This document shows, piece after piece, positions 53,132-62,200 of a stretch of DNA of 64,000 bases. Made by a program: the position numbers and the translations under genes. The stretch is from positions 124,001 to 188,000 of the forward strand of contig NZ_NFID01000002.1 of assembly GCF_002161595.1 (NCBI RefSeq), read 5' to 3'. Positions within the stretch are counted from its first letter, which is position 1, and each line of letters opens with the position of its first letter. The notes under the pieces were generated by a model that was not told the origin of the DNA, ran no database searches, and saw nothing but the letters and a program-made list of their open reading frames with translations. This stretch comes from Gemmiger sp. An50 (GTDB lineage Bacteria; Bacillota; Clostridia; Oscillospirales; Ruminococcaceae).

Positions 53132-54648
53132 TCGAGTTAAAGCATGTATCATTTACTTATCAAGGACAAACAGGAGACGGGCTGCAAGACATCAACCTGA
53201 CCATAGAGGACGGAGAATGTGTTCTGTTCTGTGGCCGGAGCGGCTGCGGAAAGACCACCATCACGAGGCTTGTAAACGGCTTGATCCCACAATTTTACGC
53301 AGGAGAGCTGGCGGGCAGCGTACTGGTGGATGGTCAGGAAGTCCGTGATCTTCCCATGCACCAGATTGCCGCAAAGGTTGGATCGGTGTTTCAAAACCCA
53401 AGGACACAGTTTTTCAATGTGGATACAGACAGCGAGATCGCTTTTGGTATTGAAAATCAAGCACTCCCAGCTCACCAGCTGAGAGAACGCGTGGATCGGG
53501 CATCGGCAGAACTGCACATTGAAAACCTCCGTAATCGCAACATCTTCGAGTTATCCGGTGGAGAAAAGCAAAAGATAGCATTTGCCTCGGTCTATGCGAT
53601 GAATCCTCAAATATATCTTTTGGATGAACCGTCCTCCAATTTAGATATGCGTTCCATTCAAGAATTGGGAGAACATCTCAAGCTGATCAAATCGCAGGGA
53701 AAAACCATATTGATTGCAGAACATAGGTTGTACTATTTGATGGATCTGGTGGACCGGATTGTGTATTTGGAACATGGGAAAATCACACAGGTCTTTACGC
53801 CGGAAGCATTTCGGCAGCTGTCGGAGGATACCCGGGAACAAATGGGCCTTCGAGCGATTGATTTGCATCGTGTTCTCCCACCACGGAATCATTCCCTTGC
53901 GCCTGTTTCAGATCCTATCTTGGAACTTAACAATGTAGCCCTTCACTATAAGAAGAGGACCATTTTGCACGACATCAACCTTACAGCAGCAAAGGGAGAG
54001 GTAATTGGCGTCGTTGGCCACAATGGGGCCGGAAAAACGACCTTTTCCCGTGCTTTGTGCGGGCTTCACAAGGCCTGTGATGGTCAATTCTTTTGGAACG
54101 GTCTGTCCATGGATCACAAAGATCGCCTGCGGCATTCCTATATGGTCATGCAGGATGTGAACTACGAGCTTTTTGCGGATAGTGTGGAGTCAGAATGTAC
54201 ATTCGGTATCCGCAATCCGAAACAGACGCTCGTTGACGCAACACTGGAAGAGTTGGCCCTGGCCCCATTCAGAGACCGCCACCCCAATACCCTGTCCGGA
54301 GGTCAAAAGCAGCGGGTGGCGGTAGCGGTCAGCATGATTTGTGGGAAAGACCTGCTGGTGTTTGACGAACCGACCAGCGGGCTGGATTTTGACAGCATGA
54401 CACAGGTCGCAGGTCTGATCCGGCGCCTGTCTGATATGGGAAAAGTCATCTTTATTGTCACACATGATTTTGAATTTGTCAGTCGTACCTGTTCCCGCAT
54501 CCTCCACTTTGATGAAGGAGAAATGCCCGACGATGTGCCTGTTACCATGGACGCTCTCCCTACATTGAGAGAATTGTTCTCCATTTCAGAAAGCAGGCCG
54601 GGACGGACAGAACACAGGAAAAGCCGATTCTGTGCTGCCGATTGCTGA
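53128..54648 (+). CDS. ECF transporter ATPase, two domains fused (cassette 2)
   Basis: A 506-residue tandem ATPase: Walker A GRSGCGKTT and GHNGAGKTT, signatures LSGGEKQKIAFASV and LSGGQKQRVAVAVS, Walker B YLLDEPSSNLD and LVFDEPTSGLD. Start at 53128, where MIELKHVSFTY is canonical and ATGA overlaps the T stop codon. It is about 40 residues longer at the C-terminus than the cassette 1 copy. Confidence 0.92.
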   Translation: MIELKHVSFTYQGQTGDGLQDINLTIEDGECVLFCGRSGCGKTTITRLVNGLIPQFYAGELAGSVLVDGQEVRDLPMHQIAAKVGSVFQNPRTQFFNVDTDSEIAFGIENQALPAHQLRERVDRASAELHIENLRNRNIFELSGGEKQKIAFASVYAMNPQIYLLDEPSSNLDMRSIQELGEHLKLIKSQGKTILIAEHRLYYLMDLVDRIVYLEHGKITQVFTPEAFRQLSEDTREQMGLRAIDLHRVLPPRNHSLAPVSDPILELNNVALHYKKRTILHDINLTAAKGEVIGVVGHNGAGKTTFSRALCGLHKACDGQFFWNGLSMDHKDRLRHSYMVMQDVNYELFADSVESECTFGIRNPKQTLVDATLEELALAPFRDRHPNTLSGGQKQRVAVAVSMICGKDLLVFDEPTSGLDFDSMTQVAGLIRRLSDMGKVIFIVTHDFEFVSRTCSRILHFDEGEMPDDVPVTMDALPTLRELFSISESRPGRTEHRKSRFCAADC

Positions 54649-54659
54649 CGATTGCAAAA

Positions 54660-54688
54660 GCCGCATGGCGGAATGTTCCCCATGCGGC
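54660..54688. terminator. Terminator between convergent ECF cassette 2 and AraC gene
   Basis: GCCGCATGG and CCATGCGGC form a 9-bp stem around an 11-nt loop; moderately T-rich on the plus side. Confidence 0.6.
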
Positions 54689-54701
54689 CTCTTGGTTTCT
54701 A

Positions 54702-55706
54702 TTAAGGATCTTTCCTTTCCATGTCGGTTTTTTCCGTGAAGTAGTTGCAGCATGCTCTGCGGTATTCCGCCGGGGAGCGTCCGGTGTTTCGCCGGAAGAT
54801 CTCCGCGAAACGGCTGGGATTCTGATACCCAACAATAGCCGCCACCTGGCTCACCGGCAGGTCGGTTTCCCGCAGCAGCCGCCCAGCCTGCTCCGTGCGC
54901 TGCCCCTGAATGTACTGGGTAATCGTGCAGCCATACCGGACATGGAAGGCATCCTTCAGCTTGGAAATACTCATGCAGCCAATACGGCTGAGACGTTCCA
55001 GCGGCAGTTCATCCGCACAGTGGGCCGTGATGAAGGCTGCCACATCGGCCAGCCGTACCATATCCTCCGCACTGACAGAACGGCGGTTCTTGCGCTTCAG
55101 GTGCCGCTCTGCCACCAGCGCCACCGCCTCCGCCACCTTCCCATCATAAAACAAACGGGCGGGAAGCCCCTCCCCCCGGTAGTCGCGCACCTGTTTCAAG
55201 AGCTGCACCATTTCCGGGAAGTGTTCTGTCTGATCCAGCGTTTGAAAAGACTCCAGCAGGCTTTGATACTCCTGGGGAAACTGGCGGCGCAGATAATCCC
55301 GGTAGTAAGCCGGGGTGATCTCCACGCCAATGGAAACGATGGGGATCTGCCTGTGGATGAGCGCCCGGTATGGTTCCCGACCTCCGATAAAACTTTTGAC
55401 ACAGCCTGGAACAAGACGGCGGCAGGGGGAGAACTCCTCCCCGGAAATGGATTCATACCAGGTGACACTGAGACTCTCCGGCCAATGGAACTCCAGCAGC
55501 TGATCCTCATGGAAAAAGAAATCATGGATCTTGATGGTATAGAGATTCTGCTGCCCGTAGGTCCAGAAAAAACCGCCGCCCTGCTGGGAGGTGTGCCGCC
55601 AGCACAGCCCCATGGAGCCGTAACGCCGGTTCTCCGGATCTGGAAGAAACCCGTGTTCCTCCATCGCCTGGCCATATTGTTGCTCTAAGTCTTTATTTGC
55701 CGCCAT
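54702..55706 (-). CDS. AraC-family regulator (beside ABC pair 4)
   Basis: A 334-residue paralogue of the regulator at 50643: GLCWRHTSQQGGGFFWTYGQ, QNLYTIKIHDFFF, then the double HTH LSRIGCMSISKLKDAFHVRY and VSQVAAIVGYQNPSRFAEIF, SPAEYRR. It is divergent from ABC pair 4 across operator I. The shared sensor region suggests related ligands for the two regulators. Confidence 0.88.
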   Translation of the reverse strand: MAANKDLEQQYGQAMEEHGFLPDPENRRYGSMGLCWRHTSQQGGGFFWTYGQQNLYTIKIHDFFFHEDQLLEFHWPESLSVTWYESISGEEFSPCRRLVPGCVKSFIGGREPYRALIHRQIPIVSIGVEITPAYYRDYLRRQFPQEYQSLLESFQTLDQTEHFPEMVQLLKQVRDYRGEGLPARLFYDGKVAEAVALVAERHLKRKNRRSVSAEDMVRLADVAAFITAHCADELPLERLSRIGCMSISKLKDAFHVRYGCTITQYIQGQRTEQAGRLLRETDLPVSQVAAIVGYQNPSRFAEIFRRNTGRSPAEYRRACCNYFTEKTDMERKDP

Positions 55707-55806
55707 AATCTGTCACCACCTCGATCAGCCACATCTCCACCCCAATCAGCCGGAACCGCGCCCAAAGCCTTGCGATACCGCTGTTTTGCCGGTAGGATGG
55801 ATGTTG

Positions 55807-55822
55807 GTTAGTATCTGCTAAC
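55807..55822. promoter_or_regulatory. Metal-regulator operator I
   Basis: GTTAGT-ATCT-GCTAAC upstream of ABC pair 4, between it and the divergent AraC gene. Confidence 0.7.
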
Positions 55823-55875
55823 TAAAATATCACTTCCTGGCGCTCTCGTCAAGCCGGGGGAAGGAGGAACAGACG

Positions 55876-57639
55876 ATGAAAGAAAAACGGCCATCACCGG
55901 TGATGCGGCTGCTGCAGTGGGCCGGGCCGGAACGGAAATGGCTGATCCTGTCCGTTTTGTGTGCCTTTGGCAGCGGTATTCTGGTCATCACATCGTATAT
56001 CGGCATTTACCGGCTGATGGATGCGGTGCTCTCCGGCGCCTGTACCAAAGCAGTTATCGCCGACTGCGCTTTGCTGGTCACGGCGGGCACCGTGGGGAGG
56101 CTGGTGCTACTGGGTACTTCGGGTGTGCTGTCTCACAAGGGAGCCTATGGGGCGCTGTTTCGAGTGCGGTGCATGGTAACGGAGCATCTTGCCAAAGTGT
56201 CTCTTGGAGCCTTGGACGAGCGGAGCACAGGCGCGGTCAAGACCGTTCTCAATGAGGACATCGAGAAGTTGGAACTGTTTCTGGCCCACAACCTGCCGGA
56301 ATTTGTGGCCTATCTCACAGGACCGGTTGTGATTTTCCTGTATCTGCTCTCCGTCAATGCCCCTCTGGCCCTGGTCTCTCTGATCCCGCTGCCCCTGGCC
56401 GGCATTGTGATGGCGGTCATCTTCCAAAGAATGAAGGGGGTCTTGTCCGATGTCAACCGCTCCCTGGTAGGCTTTAATTCCGTGATGATTGAGTACATCT
56501 CCGGTATGCGGCTGATCAAAGCGTATAACATGGGCAGCCGCTCCTTCCAGAAGTTTTCCCATGCCATTGAGGAGGAGAACCGGATCTGGAACCTGGTCAC
56601 ACACAAGACGGCTCCGCCCTATGCCGCCTTTCTGCTGCTGGTGGAGTGCGGAATGGTGCTGATGGTTCCAGTAGGCGGCCTGCTTTTCCTCCGGGGAAGC
56701 GTTACCGGCAGCGTATTTCTGCTCTTTGCCTATGTGGGCGGGATGTATCTCACCGAGATCCTGCCCCTGCAAAAACTGGCCACCACCTTTGCCCAGGCGC
56801 TCTCCGGTGTGAAAAAGGTGGAGGAGATCCTGGAACTGCCCACCTTTTCCGGTGGCGCGGCCTTTCCGGAGACCTGCGGCATTACCCTGGATCATGTCTC
56901 CTTTTCCTACAATGGAAAGACCGATGTGCTCAGGGATTGCTCCCTCACTGTGGCGCAGGGGGAAAAGGTTGCGCTGGTGGGGGTGTCCGGTGCAGGCAAA
57001 AGCACCGTGATCCAGCTGATGGCCCGCTCTTACGATGCGACCCAGGGAACGGTCCGCATCGGCGGCAGAGATGTGCGGGAGTTGGACTACGAAGACCTGC
57101 TGGACCATATCTCCCTGGTGTTCCAAAAGACCTTTCTGACCCGGGGCAGCGTGCTGGAAAACATCCGCATGAATTCGGGAGCAACACTGGAGCAGGTGCG
57201 CGAGGCTGCCAGGCTGGCGCAAATCGATGAGTTCATCCAATCGCTGCCCCAGGGTTATGAAACCAAGGTGGGTACTTTCGGCTCCCGTTTTTCCGGTGGA
57301 GAGCGGCAGCGCATTGCCATTGCCCGAGCAATTTTGAAAAACGCTCCCATTCTGATCCTGGATGAAGCCACCTCAGCGGCTGATCCGGAAAACCAGGTGG
57401 AGATCGACCGGGCCATTGAAAACCTGTGCCGGGGCAAGACAGTCGTGATCGTGGCCCACCGGCTGGGCGCCATCAAGTTGTGCGACAAGGTGGCAGTGGT
57501 GGAGAACAACACCATTACCTGCTGTGGTACCCATGAAGAGGTGCTGGAGAAAAATGAATACTATCGCAGGGCTTGGGCGGATTATCGGGCTGCCCGTGCC
57601 ATTGCCTATTCTGTGGAAGGGGGTGTGCAGCATGCGTGA
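55876..57639 (+). CDS. ABC transporter half (pair 4, first gene)
   Basis: A 587-residue exporter-fold protein: Walker A GVSGAGKST, signature FSGGERQRIAIARAILKNAP (Phe replacing Leu), Walker B LILDEATSAAD. Six helices in the first 300 residues. Overlaps the next gene by 8 nt. Confidence 0.87.
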   Translation: MKEKRPSPVMRLLQWAGPERKWLILSVLCAFGSGILVITSYIGIYRLMDAVLSGACTKAVIADCALLVTAGTVGRLVLLGTSGVLSHKGAYGALFRVRCMVTEHLAKVSLGALDERSTGAVKTVLNEDIEKLELFLAHNLPEFVAYLTGPVVIFLYLLSVNAPLALVSLIPLPLAGIVMAVIFQRMKGVLSDVNRSLVGFNSVMIEYISGMRLIKAYNMGSRSFQKFSHAIEEENRIWNLVTHKTAPPYAAFLLLVECGMVLMVPVGGLLFLRGSVTGSVFLLFAYVGGMYLTEILPLQKLATTFAQALSGVKKVEEILELPTFSGGAAFPETCGITLDHVSFSYNGKTDVLRDCSLTVAQGEKVALVGVSGAGKSTVIQLMARSYDATQGTVRIGGRDVRELDYEDLLDHISLVFQKTFLTRGSVLENIRMNSGATLEQVREAARLAQIDEFIQSLPQGYETKVGTFGSRFSGGERQRIAIARAILKNAPILILDEATSAADPENQVEIDRAIENLCRGKTVVIVAHRLGAIKLCDKVAVVENNTITCCGTHEEVLEKNEYYRRAWADYRAARAIAYSVEGGVQHA

Positions 57640-59341
57640 GGCAAATGTGTTCCGTAAAAATCGGGCCTTCTATTCCGGTGTGATCCTCACGGTAGTGGAA
57701 GGGCTGCTGTCCGGGTGCAGCTACTTGTCCATTTATATGGTTCTGTCCGGGCTGTCTGAGGATAACCTGAGTTCGCAGCGGCTCGGGCTGCTGACTGCAT
57801 TTCTTGCGGGCATCTTCCTGATTCGACTGGTCATTTACGCCGCCGGTTACACGCAGGTTCAACTGGGCGGAGCTGCTGTTTCCAAAGGGCTGCGGCTTCG
57901 GCTGGGTGACAAACTCAAACAGATCCCTCTTTCCCGCTTCACCCAGGGCCAGGTGGGAGAATATGTGAATACCATGACCAGCGATGTGGGCAGCTACGAG
58001 AAGATCCTGACCCACTCCAGCGGCAACATCACCAAAAACGCGGTGCTGGCCGCCATGCTGGTAGGCTTTGTATGCAAAGTGTATCTGCCGGCGGGGCTGA
58101 TTCTTTTCTTGGTCGTAGCGGGATTGATCCCAAATCTGTGGCTCTCCTTCCGCGTTGTGGCCAAATACGGCGTGGCCAAGCATGAGGTCAGCGCCGAGAC
58201 GGTCAGCAGCATCGTGGAGTACATCGACGGCATCCAGACCTTCCGTGCCTATCATATGGGTGGTGTCCAGAATCAGGCCACTACCGAGGCGATGCGGAGG
58301 TTCAGCCGGGTGTGTTATCTGTACGAGGCAAAGGGCATCCCTATTGGCTTCGGGTATAACATTCTCAGCTGGTGCAGTGTACCGGCCATCATGGCACTGG
58401 CAGCCGGTCCCTGGGCAACCGGTACGCTGAGCAATGTGGATTATCTCATGGTCTCCATGCTGCCCATTCTGCTGACCAAGCTTACCACTGCCATTTCCAT
58501 CGATCTCTTTGAATGGAAGCACCTGATGGTCTCTAAGAACAATATCCTCCAGGTGATGGCGGAACCGGAGGAGAGAGGTTCCATGGCGCCCTTCCATCCT
58601 GCTGAGCAGAACATCACCTTCCGCTCGGTCTCCTTCTCCTATGTGCCGGGAGAGCCGGTGCTGAAGAAGCTGTCCTTTACGGCGCCGGCAGGAAAGCTCA
58701 CCGCAATTGTAGGAGACTCCGGTTCCGGCAAATCCACCATTCTCAATCTGATCGCCAAATACTACGAACCGCAGAGCGGCGAGATTTCCATCGGAGGGCA
58801 GTCCATTGAGACCGTGGCGGCAGAACGGGTGCTGGAGCAGATCTCCATGGTGGATCAGCAGGTGTTCCTCTTTGACGATACAGTTCGGGAGAATATCCGC
58901 CATGCCCGCCCCTCGGCCACAGACCGTGAGGTGGAGGCCGCCTGCCGTGCGGCTGGATGTGACGGCTTTATACAGAAGCTGGAGCATGGCTATGACACCC
59001 CTATTGGGGAAAACGGAAACTTTCTCTCCGGCGGGGAGCGTCAGCGTCTGTCTATCGCCCGGGCTATTTTGAAAAACAGCCCCATCCTGCTGCTGGATGA
59101 GGCCACTGCCTCTCTGGACATTGAAAACGAGCTGGCGGTCAAGCGGGCGATCCTGGGGCTTTTGTCAGAGCGGAAGACAGTAATCATGATTGCACATACC
59201 CTGTCTATCGTCCGAAATGCGGATCAGATCCTGGTGGTAGCAGACGGGAACATTGCGGAGTCCGGCACCCATGAGGAGCTGCTGGCCAGAGGCGGAAAAT
59301 ATGCCGCTATGTGGGCAGCTGAGCAAAGACTGTCCAATTAA
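57632..59341 (+). CDS. ABC transporter half (pair 4, second gene)
   Basis: A 569-residue partner: Walker A GDSGSGKST, signature LSGGERQRLSIARAILKNSP, Walker B LLLDEATASLD. The ATG at 57632 lies within the end of the first gene after GGAAGGGGGTG. No strong terminator was found after it. Confidence 0.88.
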   Translation: MREANVFRKNRAFYSGVILTVVEGLLSGCSYLSIYMVLSGLSEDNLSSQRLGLLTAFLAGIFLIRLVIYAAGYTQVQLGGAAVSKGLRLRLGDKLKQIPLSRFTQGQVGEYVNTMTSDVGSYEKILTHSSGNITKNAVLAAMLVGFVCKVYLPAGLILFLVVAGLIPNLWLSFRVVAKYGVAKHEVSAETVSSIVEYIDGIQTFRAYHMGGVQNQATTEAMRRFSRVCYLYEAKGIPIGFGYNILSWCSVPAIMALAAGPWATGTLSNVDYLMVSMLPILLTKLTTAISIDLFEWKHLMVSKNNILQVMAEPEERGSMAPFHPAEQNITFRSVSFSYVPGEPVLKKLSFTAPAGKLTAIVGDSGSGKSTILNLIAKYYEPQSGEISIGGQSIETVAAERVLEQISMVDQQVFLFDDTVRENIRHARPSATDREVEAACRAAGCDGFIQKLEHGYDTPIGENGNFLSGGERQRLSIARAILKNSPILLLDEATASLDIENELAVKRAILGLLSERKTVIMIAHTLSIVRNADQILVVADGNIAESGTHEELLARGGKYAAMWAAEQRLSN

Positions 59342-59746
59342 GCGGAGATGCTTCCCCGGCACTGACAACGATTCCTTCTCTTCCTATCCCAATAAAGAAA
59401 TCAAACGGACTGCAAATTGCTGCCCAGTTGATTCCCTTGCCAGAATGTTCATGGCTGCAGACAGAGAAGCGGCCGCTGACAGAATATCCTTGTCAATGAC
59501 CGCTTTTTGTCATAATTCAGAATTCCGGAATCACGCCATTATAGCGATCCGCCTTTTCCAGAAGCGGCCCTCTGGCGCCCATGGTGAAGGCAATGTCGCT
59601 GCTGCGGATGGATAAGAGCCGTAGTCCCGAGAAACGCGAAGAAAGTCCATCAGCGGATTCGTCAGATGAACCTGCCCGTCTGTTTTCACAGAGAGCCAGC
59701 AGTGGTAGCGTCCTTTGCAAAAAGAGCCACGCCTTGTACATGGACT
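59342..59746. other. Intergenic stretch without a convincing gene
   Basis: Only a 74-codon minus-strand frame (59517-59741, no ribosome site, no recognised domain) is open here. No palindromic operator or clear terminator was seen; it may be decayed coding DNA. Confidence 0.4.
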
Positions 59747-60721
59747 CTAATTGTCATCAGCAATCGAAAGGTGTGCCCTGCGGCGATACTCCAGCGGCGG
59801 GCAACCGAAGTGCCGGACAAAAACTGCGGCAAATTTGCTCTGATTTTCGTAGCCTACCTGTGCTGCGATCTCCGCCACTCGTAATTCGCTGCTCTGCAGC
59901 AATTCTGCTGCCCGGCGCATCCTCACCTCCCGTAAAAATGTGGAGAGGTTTTCTCCAAACACACCGCGGAAGTAATTCTTAAGACTGGTTTCGGCAACCT
60001 GGAACCGCTCCGCCAGTTCCCGCGCTGTATGGTTCTGGCTCAGGTCTGCGCACAGAATGTTCCGTGTCTCCCTGGCGATGGCCACTTGGGAGCTGGTAAA
60101 ATAGCGGACTGCGGGACTGGTTTCAAGAGGCTGGCGTTCTACCTTCCAAAGCAGCAGGGCGGAGAGAAGTTTCAGCAGTCCCACTTCCTCCGAATCTCGA
60201 AGCTGCCACAGGTCATCCAGCAATGTCTGCACACAGGCAGGCGTGGGTCCCAAATACAGTCGGCGGGAGGTATGCAGGTGCTCCATGATCCCCTCCGGGC
60301 TTACTTCCCCCTCCTGAAACAGTGGATAGGGACGATGGGCCAACAAATCCAGATCCAAAAACAACTCGATACCCTCATAGAGACCGCTGGGGTAGCGATA
60401 CTCCTCCTGAGCCTGCTGGGTTCCTACGGCCATGTGTCCTTGAGAGAGAAAGGCAAACTGTCCATCCTCCAGCACCACCTCACAGCGCCCCTTCTGGCAG
60501 AAGTTCAGCAGCAGGATGTTGGCTGCCTCGTTCTGCGCCAGAGGCCAGACCTGGGTATAGATCCGGTTGAAGGAAAGAATTGCGCCATCCCATAGGGAGA
60601 ACAATCGCAGGCTTCCGGTTTCCGGGCCGCAGAGGGTCATCACCGCAGCCTTGCCGGCGGATTGAACCTTCACATGGCCCGGGAAACGGCTGGCATCAAA
60701 AAGTTGCGTCATATTGGACAT
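59747..60721 (-). CDS. AraC-family regulator (cassette 3)
   Basis: A 324-residue regulator with sensor domain (ILLLNFCQKGRCEVVLEDGQ) resembling that of the protein at 45983, and the double HTH LAERFQVAETSLKNYFRGVF, VAEIAAQVGYENQSKFAAVF and PLEYRRR. It is divergent from ECF cassette 3 across operator J. Confidence 0.88.
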   Translation of the reverse strand: MSNMTQLFDASRFPGHVKVQSAGKAAVMTLCGPETGSLRLFSLWDGAILSFNRIYTQVWPLAQNEAANILLLNFCQKGRCEVVLEDGQFAFLSQGHMAVGTQQAQEEYRYPSGLYEGIELFLDLDLLAHRPYPLFQEGEVSPEGIMEHLHTSRRLYLGPTPACVQTLLDDLWQLRDSEEVGLLKLLSALLLWKVERQPLETSPAVRYFTSSQVAIARETRNILCADLSQNHTARELAERFQVAETSLKNYFRGVFGENLSTFLREVRMRRAAELLQSSELRVAEIAAQVGYENQSKFAAVFVRHFGCPPLEYRRRAHLSIADDN

Positions 60722-60870
60722 GAGCAGCGCCTCCGTTACTTGATCTGGCTTTGATTGTACCGGACCGGCAACGAGCCGTCAATGATTGCTCAGAAACTAA
60801 GTGCTGTTTGGAGCCAAAACACCTGTATGGAGTTGGTAGCAGACAAGCAGTTATGCTATCCTGTCTTGTG

Positions 60871-60886
60871 GTTAGCGATACCTAAC
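60871..60886. promoter_or_regulatory. Metal-regulator operator J
   Basis: GTTAGC-GATA-CCTAAC, 25 nt before the S component of cassette 3. Confidence 0.7.
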
Positions 60887-60911
60887 GATTACCGACAGGA
60901 GGAAATGAAAT

Positions 60912-61514
60912 ATGTCTCAATCATTGGAACAGGGAAAACGCAAACTGACTGCCAAAGACGCCATCACCGCCGGCGCACTGGGGGCGGTGTGCATTGCCAT
61001 CCGCTTTCTTTTTATGCTGGTGGGCGGCGTCAGCCCCTATGTATGGTTTGCTACCCACTTTATTGATGCCATTCTGATCGGGCCGGTGTTCATGCTGATG
61101 GTGGCCAAGGTGCGGAAAAACGGCCCCTTCCTGCTCACCAGCCTGATTACCGGCTTGGTGCTGGTGGCCGCCACCTGGATGTTCCCCATCACGGGACTGG
61201 TGGGAGGAATTCTGTGTGAGCTGTGCCTGCGAGCTGGACAGTTCCGGAAGAAAGGCTGGCTGATGCTGGGCTTCTTCTGCTTCAATCTGGGCTTTATCGG
61301 GGACTTTCTGCCCCTCTGGTTTACCAAAGAAAGCTATTTGGAGTATGCCGCCCAGATGATGGACGCTGGCTATATGGCCACCATGGAGGGCCTGCTGACC
61401 TGGCCGGTGTTCGGGGTCATTGTACTGAGCATTCTGGTAGGTTCTGTTCTGGGCTCCTTGCTGGGTATGAAGCTCATGCGTAAGCATTTTGTCAAGGCCG
61501 GGCTGGCCCAATGA
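60912..61514 (+). CDS. ECF transporter S component, MptD family (cassette 3)
   Basis: A 200-residue membrane protein: KLTAKDAITAGALGAVCIAI start and LMRKHFVKAGLAQ end, parallel to the other two S components. AGGAGGAAATGAAAT precedes the ATG. Confidence 0.85.
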   Translation: MSQSLEQGKRKLTAKDAITAGALGAVCIAIRFLFMLVGGVSPYVWFATHFIDAILIGPVFMLMVAKVRKNGPFLLTSLITGLVLVAATWMFPITGLVGGILCELCLRAGQFRKKGWLMLGFFCFNLGFIGDFLPLWFTKESYLEYAAQMMDAGYMATMEGLLTWPVFGVIVLSILVGSVLGSLLGMKLMRKHFVKAGLAQ

Positions 61515-62200
61515 GGAAGAATATTCGCCCTTCTTTTCTTGATCCTCGAACCAAGATCCTGATCTGGCTGTTGGCCAATGTGGTGGTATTCACCTGGAGC
61601 CCTGCGGTTTTCCAGCTCAGTGTCATGGTAGCCTATTTGATTCTCTTTCTGGTAGAACGGAAAGGAACCATGCTGGCAGGGCTGCTGGCGACATATCTGG
61701 CTATCCTGGCGATACAGTACTGGCTGTTACCGCTGCTGCCCGGCTCTTTGGCTACGGTCTTTGCAACGGTAACCTACTTCATTCTGGTGTTCCCCTGCAT
61801 TGCCGGCGGTGCCTATCTGATTGCCACCACCAGCGTCAGCCAGTTCATGGCTGCTTTGGAGAGGATGGGTGCTCCCCGGAGTTTTTCTATTACCCTTGCG
61901 GTGACTTTGCGCTTTCTGCCTGCACTTCGGCAGGATTTGCGTCATATCTGGGATGCAATGAATCTTCGAAATATCCGTGGCTTTGAGGAGAAACTGGAGT
62001 GCATTTATGTACCAATGCTTATGGGGGCAGCCCAGACAGCAGAAGAACTCAGCGAGTCCGCCACCGCTCGGGGCATCGAATTCCCAGGAAAGATGTCCTC
62101 CTGGCGGCCCATCGGATTTCACATCCAGGATGTGGTGGTCACACTACTGTTTTTGGCTCTCTGCGTGGGCGGAATCTGCTGCAAGGGGGTGCTGCCATGA
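61511..62200 (+). CDS. ECF transporter T component (cassette 3)
   Basis: A 229-residue coupling subunit: LDPRTKILIWLLAN, WDAMNLRNIRGFEE and SATARGIEFPGK motifs. ATGA overlaps on both sides. Confidence 0.88.
   Translation: MRKNIRPSFLDPRTKILIWLLANVVVFTWSPAVFQLSVMVAYLILFLVERKGTMLAGLLATYLAILAIQYWLLPLLPGSLATVFATVTYFILVFPCIAGGAYLIATTSVSQFMAALERMGAPRSFSITLAVTLRFLPALRQDLRHIWDAMNLRNIRGFEEKLECIYVPMLMGAAQTAEELSESATARGIEFPGKMSSWRPIGFHIQDVVVTLLFLALCVGGICCKGVLP

Noticed and set aside
28750-57240. Very long minus- and plus-strand frames opposite the ABC transporter genes
   Set aside because: They are antisense shadows of GC-rich genes, rich in His, Gln and Arg, lacking domains and ribosome sites.
59517-59741. 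74-codon minus-strand frame before the AraC gene
   Set aside because: No start signal, no domain and no conserved context; kept only as an intergenic note.
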